Of a stretch of 64,000 nt of DNA, positions 1 to 8,575 are shown in pieces. This DNA comes from Natronorubrum daqingense (GTDB lineage: Archaea > Halobacteriota > Halobacteria > Halobacteriales > Natrialbaceae). The stretch spans positions 3,286,001 through 3,350,000 of the forward strand of contig NZ_CP019327.1 of the NCBI RefSeq assembly GCF_001971705.1. Direction: 5' to 3'. Made by a program: the position numbers and the translations under genes. The notes beneath the pieces are model-generated. The model saw only the letters and a program-made list of their open reading frames with translations. It was not told where the DNA came from and did not search any database. Each line of letters begins with the position of its first letter. Positions within the stretch are counted from its first letter, which is position 1.

Positions 1-183
1 GTCACCCGCGGCGCCGAGAGCCCGCTGCTCGAGGACGTCGTCGCCCTCGCGTTCGTCGAGTACGGCCTCGAGAGCACGGAACTCACGGTTCGTGTCGACG
101 GCGAGGAGGTGCCGGCGACGGTAACCGAACTGCCGTTCGTCGACGGATCGGATCGCTCCGGTCGGTTGCCCGAGTATCAGTAG
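1..183 (+). CDS. GcvT-family aminomethyltransferase, C-terminal end (partial)
   Basis: The first 60 codons of the window are open in frame 1 and end at TAG. The fragment reads as the terminal beta-barrel of GcvT/YgfZ-type folate-binding proteins. It carries a stretch like 'ALAFVEYGLES' followed by 'VRVDGEEVPATVTELPFVDGSDRS', split here as VRVDGEEVPATV and TELPFVDGSDRS, and haloarchaeal members of this family end in a similar way. The N-terminal catalytic and folate-binding part lies outside the window. It is either the glycine-cleavage T protein or one of the GcvT-like paralogues common in haloarchaea; the fragment cannot separate these. Confidence 0.6.
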   Translation, partial: VTRGAESPLLEDVVALAFVEYGLESTELTVRVDGEEVPATVTELPFVDGSDRSGRLPEYQ

Positions 184-291
184 CCGACCCCGTTCTCAGG
201 GTGCGTCCGCGACTCTCGCTGGCGGCGCGCCCGTGGACGCGTCGTCAGTCACTGAACAAGATATTTATCCGTCAACTCCGTCCTTGCCCGT

Positions 292-504
292 ATGTCCGAT
301 CTGGTTATGGTTCTCCTCGCCGGTGCACTCTTCCTCCAGTTTCCGGCCGCCATCGTGGTTCACTTCGACGCGAAACGGCTCGGCCTCGAGAACCCGGAGA
401 TGTACGAACTGGGCATCATCGTCCCGATGGCCGGCTTTCTCGTCATCTTCTACTACGCTTCCCAACGTGGTTCACTGCCGAGAGCCGACTCGCCGACGGA
501 GTGA
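292..504 (+). CDS. Small two-helix membrane protein, function unknown
   Basis: This 70-aa protein has two hydrophobic segments, at about residues 3-23 and 40-57, joined by a polar loop (FDAKRLGLENPEMYE). It ends in a short hydrophilic tail, so it is probably a membrane hairpin. A TATA-like AT-rich box (atatttatc, 261-269) lies about 30 nt upstream of the ATG, the spacing expected for a leaderless haloarchaeal transcript, which supports both gene and start. I recognise it only as the kind of small conserved haloarchaeal membrane protein that has no assigned role. It stands alone between a GcvT-like gene and a 139-aa hypothetical protein. Confidence 0.7.
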   Translation: MSDLVMVLLAGALFLQFPAAIVVHFDAKRLGLENPEMYELGIIVPMAGFLVIFYYASQRGSLPRADSPTE

Positions 505-588
505 TTGCGGATCGACGCCGCCTCGAGCACGCGCCGTGCCAGAACTGGCCGGCCCGACGCTCATGCACGCCGACCCCAAAGGCCCGCT

Positions 589-1008
589 ATGAACGCCAGT
601 TCCGACGCACCGATCGACCCATCGACGGACTTCACGGAGCTATGTGCGACTCTTCGGACGCAGTCCGACGAGGCACCCGGCTCCGATACCGAACGCGTCA
701 CGATCCGCTCGCTCGAGGACGTCTCCCCCGACTCGCTCGCCGAATTGCGCGAGACGGCCGAAAACGACGCGACGAGGGCGACGGACCTCGTCTACGTGCT
801 CTCGCGGGCCAACGCCGAGTTATTGCTCGAGCGCGAGTTCGAGATCGGTGACGTCGACGAGTTAGAAGGGGTATTGGGTCGAACCGTGCAGGTCGAAGCC
901 GCGATGCCAGACGATACCGTGCTCTTATTGGATCCGGCCGCGATCGAGGGCACGGAACCGACCGAACCCGATGCGATCGCGTGTGGCATCGTCGGACCGG
1001 ACGAGTAA
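589..1008 (+). CDS. Acidic hypothetical protein, 139 aa
   Basis: I chose the ATG at 589 because the upstream in-frame stretch has shadow-type composition (Arg-rich), while from 589 the protein is acidic and typically haloarchaeal. It has no membrane segment and no catalytic motif I can name. The middle part (about residues 40-80) looks helical and the C-terminal third contains beta-like stretches (TVLLLDPAAIEG). It is likely a conserved haloarchaeal cytoplasmic protein of unknown role. Confidence 0.6.
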   Translation: MNASSDAPIDPSTDFTELCATLRTQSDEAPGSDTERVTIRSLEDVSPDSLAELRETAENDATRATDLVYVLSRANAELLLEREFEIGDVDELEGVLGRTVQVEAAMPDDTVLLLDPAAIEGTEPTEPDAIACGIVGPDE

Positions 1009-1139
1009 TTCGGTCCGTTCGCTGGCCCACTCTCGAGTCGCCCGCGTTCGAATTCGTCGGTAAGCGGTCGTATCTCCCCGACTGAGACTCCTGTTGGCCT
1101 GGAAACTCGTTTATCGTCGCTGGATGCGTACCCTCTACT

Positions 1140-2597
1140 ATGGCCTCGACAGAAAAATCACCCGGCGAGAACGCGCTCGCTGCGCTCCCCAGTGGAGCCG
1201 TTCGGTCGTTCGAAACCGAACTCAGCGGCGCGGCGATCCTTCCGGCGGACCCCGAGTACGAACGCGCCAGAGGGGTGTGGAACGGCATGATCGATCGATA
1301 CCCGGCGATTATCGCCCGCTGTCGCGGGGTCGCAGACGTCGTCGCGTCGGTGGCCTTCGCTCGAGCGCACGACCTGCCCCTCGCGGTCCGCGGTGGTGGA
1401 CACAACGTCGCCGGGACGGCCGTCTGTGACGCCGGACTCGTCGTCGACCTCTCGGCGATGCGAAGCGTCCACGTCGACCCCGACGCGAAGACGGCACGCG
1501 TCGAGGGTGGTGCGACGCTCGGCGACGTCGATCGCGAAACGCAACTGTTCGGCCTCGCGACGGCGCTCGGTGCCGTCTCTGAGACGGGCGTCGCCGGATT
1601 GACGCTCAACGGCGGCTACGGCCATCTGAGTCGCGAGTACGGGCTCGCGGTCGACAATCTCCGCAGCGTCGATGTCGTTACCGCCGATGGCGAAGTCGTA
1701 ACCGCGAGCGCCGAGCAAAACGAGGACCTATTCTGGGGACTCCGCGGCGGCGGCGGACGGTTCGGGATCGCCACGTCGTTCGAGTTCGACCTCCACGAGG
1801 TCGGTCCCGAGGTGTACTCGTTGTTCTGCTGGTTCCACGGCGACGACACGGCTGCGGTACTCGAGGAGTTCCGCGAGTGGACCGCCGATGCACCGCGCAA
1901 TGCTAGCGTGCTCGCGTTCGCCGCACGCGTCCCCGAACTCGAGGCGTTTCCCGAAGAGACGTGGGGCGAACTCGCCGTCGCCTTATTCGGCTCGTACCGA
2001 GGCGATCTCGAGGGTGCCGAGGAATGTTTCCGCTCGCTTCGAGAGCGGGCCACGCCGATCGCCGACTTGAGCGGGTCGATGGCCTACACCGACCTGCAGT
2101 CGATGCTCGACGAAGACTATCCCGACGGCCTCCGCTACTACTGGAAGTCGATCTTCCTGACGGACCTCACCGACGAGGTAATCGACATCGTCGAGAGCTA
2201 CACCGACGCCGCGCCGTCGGCGCTCTCGACGATCGACCTCTGGCACCTCGGCGACGCGGTCGAGGAGGTTCCACGGGACGCGAGCGCGTTCTGGCACCGC
2301 GATAAACCCTACATGCTCACCGTGGAGGCGAACTGGGAGGACCCAGTTGACGACGACGACGCGAACGTGACCTGGGCTCGAGAAGTGTTCGCCGCGGTCC
2401 AGGCGCTTCCGGTCGCCTCCGGTCGGTACGGGAACTTCCCGGGATTGAACGAAGATCCCGAGAAGTTACGCTTCGGCGATAACTACGAGCGAGCCATCTC
2501 CCTCAAGGAACGGTACGATCCGGACGCATTGTTTGGGACGATCGGCGGCGAGGAATCGCGTACGGACGGCGAGGAGTCGCGTGTGGACGGCGAGTAA
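1140..2597 (+). CDS. FAD-linked oxidase with berberine-bridge-like C-terminus
   Basis: This 485-aa protein is a soluble flavoprotein of the PCMH/FAD_binding_4 type. Residues about 55-220 form the FAD domain: the RGGGHN motif (about residue 84-89) carries the His that typically forms the covalent flavin link, followed by 'TLNGGYGHLSREYGL' and 'LFWGLRGGGGRFGI'. The second Cys used for bicovalent attachment in plant berberine-bridge enzymes is not seen in that motif. The C-terminus carries the BBE signature (RYGNFPGLN ... NYERAISLKERYDPDALFGT). The substrate is unknown; the family oxidises sugars, alcohols or alkaloid-like compounds. A TATA-like tttatcg lies about 30 nt upstream. The last 14 codons contain a 21-bp near-direct repeat (EESR[T/V]DG twice), a recent 3' extension. 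Function class is certain, substrate is not. Confidence 0.9.
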   Translation: MASTEKSPGENALAALPSGAVRSFETELSGAAILPADPEYERARGVWNGMIDRYPAIIARCRGVADVVASVAFARAHDLPLAVRGGGHNVAGTAVCDAGLVVDLSAMRSVHVDPDAKTARVEGGATLGDVDRETQLFGLATALGAVSETGVAGLTLNGGYGHLSREYGLAVDNLRSVDVVTADGEVVTASAEQNEDLFWGLRGGGGRFGIATSFEFDLHEVGPEVYSLFCWFHGDDTAAVLEEFREWTADAPRNASVLAFAARVPELEAFPEETWGELAVALFGSYRGDLEGAEECFRSLRERATPIADLSGSMAYTDLQSMLDEDYPDGLRYYWKSIFLTDLTDEVIDIVESYTDAAPSALSTIDLWHLGDAVEEVPRDASAFWHRDKPYMLTVEANWEDPVDDDDANVTWAREVFAAVQALPVASGRYGNFPGLNEDPEKLRFGDNYERAISLKERYDPDALFGTIGGEESRTDGEESRVDGE

Positions 2598-2658
2598 CGC
2601 GTCCCGCTTTGGCTCGCGTCGGCTCGCATCGCAGTCGGTATCGGCGTTCGCTTTCCTT

Positions 2659-4089
2659 TCAACCGGTTTCGGCCGACGGCCGGTACTGACGACTGACGGC
2701 TTTCCAGCGACCGCTGCGGAACAGCCAGTAGTTGATGCCGCCGGGAACGGCCGTCTCGAGTAACAACGCGAGGTAGAGTCCGCCGATACCGAGTGGGGTG
2801 ACGAGGCCAATCGCGGCGGCGGGAAGCGCGAAGACGTAGCGACCGATCAGCGAGGCGACGAACGGCCAGCGAGTGTCCCCAGCGCCGAGGAGAGCCCCAG
2901 CAGCGGCACCGTCGATCCCTTCACCGATCGCGCTGAGGCCGCCGACGGCGACGAATGTCGCTGCCAGCGCGACCTCCTCGGCGCTGCCGACGAACACGCT
3001 CGCGATGGGCTCCGCGAAGAGGATCATCAGGACGGCCAATCCGGTGTAACACACCGCAGAGAGGCGGATGATCCCCGCGCCGTACGCTCCCGCTTCCTCC
3101 TCGTCGTTCGCGCCGAGTTGTTGGCCGACCAGCGAACTCGAGGCCAGCGAGAGCCCCCAGTTGACGCTGTTGATGAGGCTCCGAACGCGACGGCCGACCT
3201 CGAGTGCGGTGACGACGACGGGGCCGAACGTGGCGGCGATCCACAACAGCGGGAAGACGACGAGTCCCTGCGCGAGTCGCCGACCGATCTCGGGCGTCGA
3301 AATTGTGACAATCTGGCGGAGCAATGTCGGCTCGAGCCACGGCCCCGAGCGGGTGACGGGGACGGGACTGGGCTCCATTCCGAGCGCGCCGTAGGAGTAG
3401 CCGAGCATGCCCCACGCGAGGACAACGGTGACGAAGCCGGTGGAGACGCTCGTCCCGATGGCCGCGCCGGCGACGCCGAGGTCGAAGCCGAAGATGAGGA
3501 CGGCGCTCAACACGATGTTGAGCACGGCGCCGCCCGCGCGGGCGACCATCTCGGTGAACGTGTCGCCGACGCCTGTATAGGTTCGACTGGCGATCAGGTT
3601 CAGCAGTTCGAACAGGACGGCCGGCGCGACGAGCGTCAGGTAGGTCGCGCCGTGTTGCGTTTCGGCCGCGTCGGCACCGAAGAACCCGATCAACGGCCCG
3701 GCGAAGAACAAGAAGACGAGCGCGACCGGTATCGCGATGGCGACCGCGAGTAGGATGCTCTGCGTGACGACGAGCGATGCGCGGTCGGTCTCCTCGCCGC
3801 CGTAGTTTTGGGAAACCAGACTGACCGTGCCACCAGCCAGTCCTAACCCGATCATCGTGATAACTTCCCAGAACGCGAGTGCAAACGCAAGTCCGGCGGT
3901 TCCGGCCGTCCCGACGGCGATGCCGACCATCGCGAGGTCGGCTGTCTGCTTGGACATGATCGCGAAGCCCGTGACGATCCGGGGCCACGCGAGCTCCGCG
4001 GTCGGGTGAAACCGCTTCGCCTTCATCACGCCGAAGCGCTCGAGCGTCCGCGCGAGGAACTCGACGACGGCGGTCTGGCGTCCACTCAT
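2659..4089 (-). CDS. MATE-family multidrug/Na+ efflux transporter
   Basis: The 476-aa protein has about 12 hydrophobic segments arranged as two MatE repeats (residues about 40-200 and 265-430). It has typical glycine-rich stretches such as GLGLAGGTVSLVSQNYGG and, in the second half, SSSLVGQQLGAND. The family exports cationic drugs or metabolites in exchange for Na+ or H+. A second MATE protein is encoded at 48326-49804 under TetR control; this copy has no adjacent regulator. The start at 4089 (MSGRQTAVVEF) gives a normal family length. It converges with the oxidase upstream and is followed, on the same strand, by a flavoprotein gene 81 nt further upstream; no operon is obvious. Confidence 0.93.
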   Translation of the reverse strand: MSGRQTAVVEFLARTLERFGVMKAKRFHPTAELAWPRIVTGFAIMSKQTADLAMVGIAVGTAGTAGLAFALAFWEVITMIGLGLAGGTVSLVSQNYGGEETDRASLVVTQSILLAVAIAIPVALVFLFFAGPLIGFFGADAAETQHGATYLTLVAPAVLFELLNLIASRTYTGVGDTFTEMVARAGGAVLNIVLSAVLIFGFDLGVAGAAIGTSVSTGFVTVVLAWGMLGYSYGALGMEPSPVPVTRSGPWLEPTLLRQIVTISTPEIGRRLAQGLVVFPLLWIAATFGPVVVTALEVGRRVRSLINSVNWGLSLASSSLVGQQLGANDEEEAGAYGAGIIRLSAVCYTGLAVLMILFAEPIASVFVGSAEEVALAATFVAVGGLSAIGEGIDGAAAGALLGAGDTRWPFVASLIGRYVFALPAAAIGLVTPLGIGGLYLALLLETAVPGGINYWLFRSGRWKAVSRQYRPSAETG

Positions 4090-4170
4090 CTACCGATCGT
4101 TTCGTGAGAGTGGCCTTCGGTCTGTCGACTGGTCGCAACGGAGCGTTCTCGAGAATAACTGACCGACTTC

Positions 4171-5262
4171 TCAGGAGAGCAGCCGAGAGAGCATCGTCCG
4201 CAGGTGAGCCGGCGAGACGAGCGAGGTCGGCCGATCCATGTGGACGCCGATCTCACCGGAGAGCGCGCCGAGGCCGACGTGTTGGACCGGTGCCGGCAGC
4301 GAGTACGCCCGGCGGAGGAGGTGGCCGAGGGTCTGCTCGCGTGTCAAGTCCTCGCGCCAGGCGTGCTCGTAGGCCGCGAGCGTGGTCGGCCGATCGGGAT
4401 CGATCTCGCGGGCGGCGTGGTCGGCGCTGGTCATGCCGTAGAGGATGCCGCCGCCGGTGAAGGGCTTGGTCTGGGCGGCCGCATCGCCGAGGAGGAACGC
4501 GCGACGGCTCGTGACGCGATCCGGCGGGCCGATGGGGATAGCCCCCGAGCAGCGATGCGAGACGTCGATCTCGTAGCCGTCGATTAGCTCCTCGAAGTGT
4601 TTGGTCACCTCGACGCCCGGCGGAGCCGCGAGGCCGTACTCGACGCCGGCGTCCCCGCGGGGAATGCGCCACGCGAAGAACGTCGGCGCGGTGAGGTGGA
4701 CGTCGACGAAGTCCTGGTGGTCTTTCTCCTCGGAGAAGGCGAGCACGCCGTGGAGGAGTTCCTCCGGTTCGGGGAGACCGAGCGTCTCGCGGACTCGAGA
4801 GCGCGGGCCGTCACAGCCGGCGAGCATCTTCGCCTCGAACTCGAGGGTGCCATCGGGGCCGTTGGCGACGACCGCGACGCGGTCGCGGTGTTCCGTGACG
4901 TCGGTGACCGTGTGGCCCTCGCGAACGTCTGCGCCCGCCTCGCGGGCGAGGTCGGCGAGGTGTCGGTCGAGTCCGACGCGGTCGACGACGTTCGACGCGA
5001 CCTCCTGTTTGTAGAACGGGTAGGCGTCACTTTCCGGTCCGTCGACGTGGAATCGCGCGCCGTAGATTTCGTTTTGAAACAGTGATTCGCGTGCGCCTTC
5101 GCCGGTAAAATCCCAGATATCCGTACTCACGTGCCCCGAGCAAGCCAGTGGCTCGCCAATCTGTCCTTTCTCGAGGGCGAGCACGTCGTAGCCGTCTTCG
5201 GCGGCCCGGCGAGCGAAGCGCGCCCCCGGCGGACCGACGCCGACGACGACGAAGTCGTACAT
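4171..5262 (-). CDS. Geranylgeranyl reductase-family FAD-dependent oxidoreductase
   Basis: This 363-aa flavoprotein starts with the dinucleotide-binding motif MYDFVVVGVGPPGARFA, which fixes the ATG at 5262; the longer upstream frame is Arg-rich leader. A second FAD motif is seen near the middle (LAGCDGPRSRVRE) and a third (FLLGDAAAQTKPFTGGGI), as in geranylgeranyl reductases and p-hydroxybenzoate hydroxylase-fold enzymes. In archaea such enzymes saturate the isoprenoid chains of membrane lipids or of menaquinone, acting at the membrane face. Note GVGPPG, where GxGPAG is usual. A TATA-like ctattta lies about 25 nt upstream of the ATG, supporting the start. Which lipid it reduces cannot be told from sequence. 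Confidence 0.85.
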   Translation of the reverse strand: MYDFVVVGVGPPGARFARRAAEDGYDVLALEKGQIGEPLACSGHVSTDIWDFTGEGARESLFQNEIYGARFHVDGPESDAYPFYKQEVASNVVDRVGLDRHLADLAREAGADVREGHTVTDVTEHRDRVAVVANGPDGTLEFEAKMLAGCDGPRSRVRETLGLPEPEELLHGVLAFSEEKDHQDFVDVHLTAPTFFAWRIPRGDAGVEYGLAAPPGVEVTKHFEELIDGYEIDVSHRCSGAIPIGPPDRVTSRRAFLLGDAAAQTKPFTGGGILYGMTSADHAAREIDPDRPTTLAAYEHAWREDLTREQTLGHLLRRAYSLPAPVQHVGLGALSGEIGVHMDRPTSLVSPAHLRTMLSRLLS

Positions 5263-5397
5263 ATGCTGGTGATTTTCGTCGGCGGGTAAATAGTTTCTCG
5301 AGATTCTCTCGCTGGCTCTCACACCCAGACCCCCCCTCGAAGTCGCGTCTCGACGCAGCGGACGGCCCATCAGAGACCCGCTGGGAAACCCCGCGAT

Positions 5398-5736
5398 TCA
5401 GCCGACTGGATGCTCGCTTACGTGAATCGTTTCGGAGTCGGTAACCGTCACCTCACAGCCGGCGTAGGAAAACGTGAGCCGCCACTCGGCCGTGTTATCG
5501 GCTGTATCGGGCGTTAGATTGCCCAGTGCCTCGGGGTCGATCGCGTTGTACAGTGGGGGCAGTGACTCGCGACGGTCGTTACTCGAGTCATCGGTCTCCG
5601 ATGGTAACAGTGGAACGTTCGTTACTGCGCTGACTGCAGTGAGAACCGCTTCGATCATCGTTTCGTTAGAATTCACGTCGTATTCGAACGCTGTCGTCGA
5701 ATCATCATCACCACCACTACTGGCTTCGCTGCTCAT
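5398..5736 (-). CDS. HalOD1 output-domain protein
   Basis: This 112-aa protein has the haloarchaeal output domain 1 layout: an N-terminal helical part (MIEAVLTAVSAVTNV), the conserved block 'LPPLYNAIDPEALGNL', and a C-terminal beta-hairpin (RLTFSYAGCEVTVTDSETIHV). HalOD1 is a small domain found alone or at the end of response-regulator-type proteins in haloarchaea; its molecular role is not established. A paralogue with the same block (PLYNVIDPDVLDSL) is encoded at 61310-61627. The gene follows the bat-type regulator at 5812-6477 on the same strand, 76 nt downstream, so the two may be co-transcribed. Confidence 0.85.
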   Translation of the reverse strand: MSSEASSGGDDDSTTAFEYDVNSNETMIEAVLTAVSAVTNVPLLPSETDDSSNDRRESLPPLYNAIDPEALGNLTPDTADNTAEWRLTFSYAGCEVTVTDSETIHVSEHPVG

Positions 5737-5811
5737 TAACGTAGAGGTCTAAGAAGCGGACGGGGATGGACCTTCCCTGCAATTATGCAGGGGGGTTTAC
5801 AACAGATCGAA

Positions 5812-6477
5812 TTATTCCGCGTTATTGGTCGTGTATGTATGTACGATCGTATTTTCGAGGAGATTGTAATACCCGCGACGCAGACGGTCGCTGAACGAAG
5901 ATCGTGAAATATCGAGTTGATCGGCGAGCGTCTCGAGGTTCGTCGTTCGCGGCTGATCGTAGTAGCCCTCGTTGAAGGCGAGAAGCAGCGCCTCGTGTTG
6001 ATTCGCAGTGAGTCCGTGCGAGTGGGTCGGTTGGTTCTCCGCGAGTGACTGTAGTCGCTCGAGTTGGACGGTGATATCGTAGTCAGCACACGTCCGATGA
6101 AATGCCGAAATTTGATCGGGATCGTCGGCTCGGAACTCGAACGTCCACCGCTCGTGCGTGCCGAGTGCCGACAACACCGTGAGTTCGCTCTCGAGGATCG
6201 CAGTGAGGACGCCCTCCACGTCGGTGTTCCACCGAGCTCGGAAGAGTTCGCGCCCGTCGAGTGTATCGACCCGCGTTACCGACTCGAACGCGGGTTCGGC
6301 CGTCAGGAACCCCTGAACGTCCGTTTGTTCTACGTCCGAGATCCAAAAATAGGGGAGCAGGTCCTGCTCGGTCGGGACGACGCGCTCGATTTCGACCGTC
6401 GTGTTCGGCAGATCATCGAAGATCCGACCCAACGGGAAGTCGTCCGCTGGAATCGTAAACCGGGCAATGGTCGCCAT
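5812..6477 (-). CDS. Bat-type HTH_10 transcriptional regulator
   Basis: This 221-aa protein has an N-terminal sensor-like region (about residues 1-145, 'bacterioopsin-activator GAF/HTH associated' style) and a C-terminal helix-turn-helix. The C-terminal part reads LTANQHEALLLAFNEGYYDQ ... LADQLDISRSSFSDRLRRGYYNL, the typical HTH_10 of haloarchaeal bacterio-opsin-activator-like regulators. I placed the start at the ATG at 6477 (MATIARFTIPADDF), the usual beginning for this family, rather than at an in-frame start 63 nt upstream. The ligand and targets are unknown; the neighbouring HalOD1 gene just downstream is the first candidate target or partner. Confidence 0.88.
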   Translation of the reverse strand: MATIARFTIPADDFPLGRIFDDLPNTTVEIERVVPTEQDLLPYFWISDVEQTDVQGFLTAEPAFESVTRVDTLDGRELFRARWNTDVEGVLTAILESELTVLSALGTHERWTFEFRADDPDQISAFHRTCADYDITVQLERLQSLAENQPTHSHGLTANQHEALLLAFNEGYYDQPRTTNLETLADQLDISRSSFSDRLRRGYYNLLENTIVHTYTTNNAE

Positions 6478-6660
6478 AACTGGCGTTTCAACCTCGCATC
6501 GGAAAACGCTCCGCCCGACGGTCACCGGGCAAGTCGCCACTGCGAGCGCTCGCCGCTTTTTGTGCCGGTCGGACGGACGGCGCGTTCTCGTGGACCGACG
6601 AGCGACGATCGGTCGATTCTGTCACGTACCTTCAAATATCCGCCCCGAATCGAGGGTACT

Positions 6661-7563
6661 ATGACCAATCCGTTGACAGCCGACGACGCGACGCTGATCG
6701 ACTTGAGTATCGGTCTCGAGGACGGCCCGCCGAGCGAACCGACGCCGCCGTCGATCGACGCCTTCGATCACGCGGCGGGTGCCGAACGCCTCGCGGCGAA
6801 CCTCCGCGAGCTCGGTCACGACATCGAGGCGAGTGACTTTCCCGAAGGGATGGGCCTCGCTTGGGAGGATGTCGAGGCGATCCCTCACGCGGGAACCCAC
6901 ATGGACGCCCCCTGGCACTACGGCCCCGAGGTCGACGGAGAACCGGCGAAGACCATCGACGAGGTGCCCCTCGAGTGGTGTCGCGGAAACGCGGTCGTGC
7001 TCGATTTCCGATCGAAATCCCCCGGCGAGGAGATTTCGGTGCCCGACCTCGAGGACGCCCTCACGGATCTGAACCACGACCTCTCGCCCGGCGAAATCGT
7101 CCTGATCCAGACGGGTGCCGACGAGTTGTGGGGCTCCCCCGAGTATCTCACGCGTTTTCCCGGCATGAGCGGCGAGGGGACGAAATTTCTCGTCGAGCAG
7201 GGCGTGAAGGTGATCGGCACCGACGCATACGGCTTCGACAAGCCGTTCACCTCGATGGGCGAGCGCTACGCCGAATCCGGAGACGAGAGCGAACTGTGGC
7301 CGGCGCACTTCGCCGGCCGCGACGTCGAATACTGCCAGATCGAGAAGATGGCGAATCTCGATCGATTGCCCCGAAAAACCGATATCCCACTCGTCGCGTT
7401 CCCGATTTCGATCGAAGACGGGAGCGGTGGCTGGGTCCGTCCCGTCGCCCTCCTCGAGGCGGAGGCTGATGACACCATCCACGCCGACGCTGGTGAGGAT
7501 GACTCGTGCGCCGACACCAGTGCCGATGAAACGACCGCCGACGCTCGAGGTGAGCAGCCGTGA
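6661..7563 (+). CDS. Cyclase-family hydrolase (kynurenine formamidase-like)
   Basis: This 300-aa metal-dependent hydrolase has the cyclase-family signature HAGTHMDAPWHY at about residue 79-90 (HxGTHxDxPxH, the metal ligands). Further on are 'VLIQTGADELWGSPEYL' and 'GVKVIGTDAYGFDKPF'. Family members hydrolyse N-formylkynurenine, other amides or lactones, or act in aromatic catabolism. The ATG at 6661 is preceded by a TATA-like caaatatcc about 25 nt upstream. The next gene, a fumarylacetoacetase-like hydrolase, overlaps its stop by 4 nt (GTGA), so the two are translated from one transcript and probably act in one aromatic-ring or organic-acid breakdown route. The last 30 residues form an acidic low-complexity tail. 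Confidence 0.9.
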   Translation: MTNPLTADDATLIDLSIGLEDGPPSEPTPPSIDAFDHAAGAERLAANLRELGHDIEASDFPEGMGLAWEDVEAIPHAGTHMDAPWHYGPEVDGEPAKTIDEVPLEWCRGNAVVLDFRSKSPGEEISVPDLEDALTDLNHDLSPGEIVLIQTGADELWGSPEYLTRFPGMSGEGTKFLVEQGVKVIGTDAYGFDKPFTSMGERYAESGDESELWPAHFAGRDVEYCQIEKMANLDRLPRKTDIPLVAFPISIEDGSGGWVRPVALLEAEADDTIHADAGEDDSCADTSADETTADARGEQP

Positions 7564-8555
7564 AACTCGCGACGTTCGAGGTCGAGACGCCCGTCGGCCC
7601 CGTCGAACGAATCGGTGCCGTCCTCGAGGCCAGCGAACACCCCGCAGCCGTCGCGGGGGAGGCAACCCTCGTCGACCTCACCGCCGCCACCGCCGCGCGC
7701 CTCGAGGCCGAGGGTGAACCCGCACCCGTCGATCTCGCACACGCTCGCGTCCCACCAGAGATGATCGCCTTCCTCGAACGCGGGGATCGCGCGCTCGCGG
7801 ACGCACGAGACGCCCTCGAGTACGCGTCCGAAACCGACGCCGAACGCGGACCCGGCGGGGCGAAGATCCGCTACGAACCGGACGAGTACGACCTCCTCGC
7901 ACCGCTGCCGCGTCCGAACTCGCTTCGGGACTGTATGGCCATCGAGGAACACGTCCAGAACAGCATGGACGGCGACATCGACGACGTCTGGTACGACATC
8001 CCGGTCTACTACAAGGGCAACGCCGACAGCGTCGTCCCCCCGAACACGACCGTTCAGTGGCCTGAGTACTCACACATCATGGACTACGAACTCGAGATCG
8101 CCGCCGTCATCGGCAAACGAGGACGGGATATCCCGGCCGACGAGGCCGAGGACTATATCACCGGCTACACCGTTTTCAACGACTTCAGCGCTCGAGACAT
8201 GCAGGGCAAAGAGATGGACGCTCGCCTCGGTCCGGCGAAGGGGAAGGACTTCGCGAACGGACTGGGCCCCTACGTCGTCCCCGCGGACGATATCGACGTA
8301 CTCGAGGCGCCGATGACCGCCCGCATCGACGGCGAGGTCTGGTCCGAAGGAACCGTCGACGAGATGTATCACTCCTTCGCGGATATCATCGCACACATTT
8401 CCCAATCGGAAACGCTTCACCCCGGTGACGTTATCGGGAGCGGAACGGTCGGCGAAGGTTGCGGATTAGAACTCGGCCAGTGGCTCGAGGACGGCTCGAC
8501 CGTCGAACTCGAAATCGAAGGGATCGGTGTCCTCGAACACACCGTCGTCGAGTAA
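7560..8555 (+). CDS. Fumarylacetoacetate hydrolase-family protein
   Basis: This 331-aa protein starts with GTG, overlapping the cyclase gene by 4 nt, so it is translationally coupled. The FAH catalytic domain covers about residues 100-330. Visible family landmarks are 'LPRPNSLRDCMAIEEH', 'YELEIAAVIGKRGRDI' (acidic metal ligands), 'ITGYTVFNDFSARDMQ' and 'LHPGDVIGSGTVGEGCG'. FAH-fold enzymes cleave C-C bonds in beta-diketo acids (fumarylacetoacetate, acylpyruvates) or decarboxylate and isomerise homoprotocatechuate products. With the coupled cyclase it suggests degradation of an aromatic compound such as homogentisate or kynurenine derivatives; which one is inference. Confidence 0.92.
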   Translation: MKLATFEVETPVGPVERIGAVLEASEHPAAVAGEATLVDLTAATAARLEAEGEPAPVDLAHARVPPEMIAFLERGDRALADARDALEYASETDAERGPGGAKIRYEPDEYDLLAPLPRPNSLRDCMAIEEHVQNSMDGDIDDVWYDIPVYYKGNADSVVPPNTTVQWPEYSHIMDYELEIAAVIGKRGRDIPADEAEDYITGYTVFNDFSARDMQGKEMDARLGPAKGKDFANGLGPYVVPADDIDVLEAPMTARIDGEVWSEGTVDEMYHSFADIIAHISQSETLHPGDVIGSGTVGEGCGLELGQWLEDGSTVELEIEGIGVLEHTVVE

Positions 8556-8575
8556 CGCCGCTGAGAAATCGTTCC

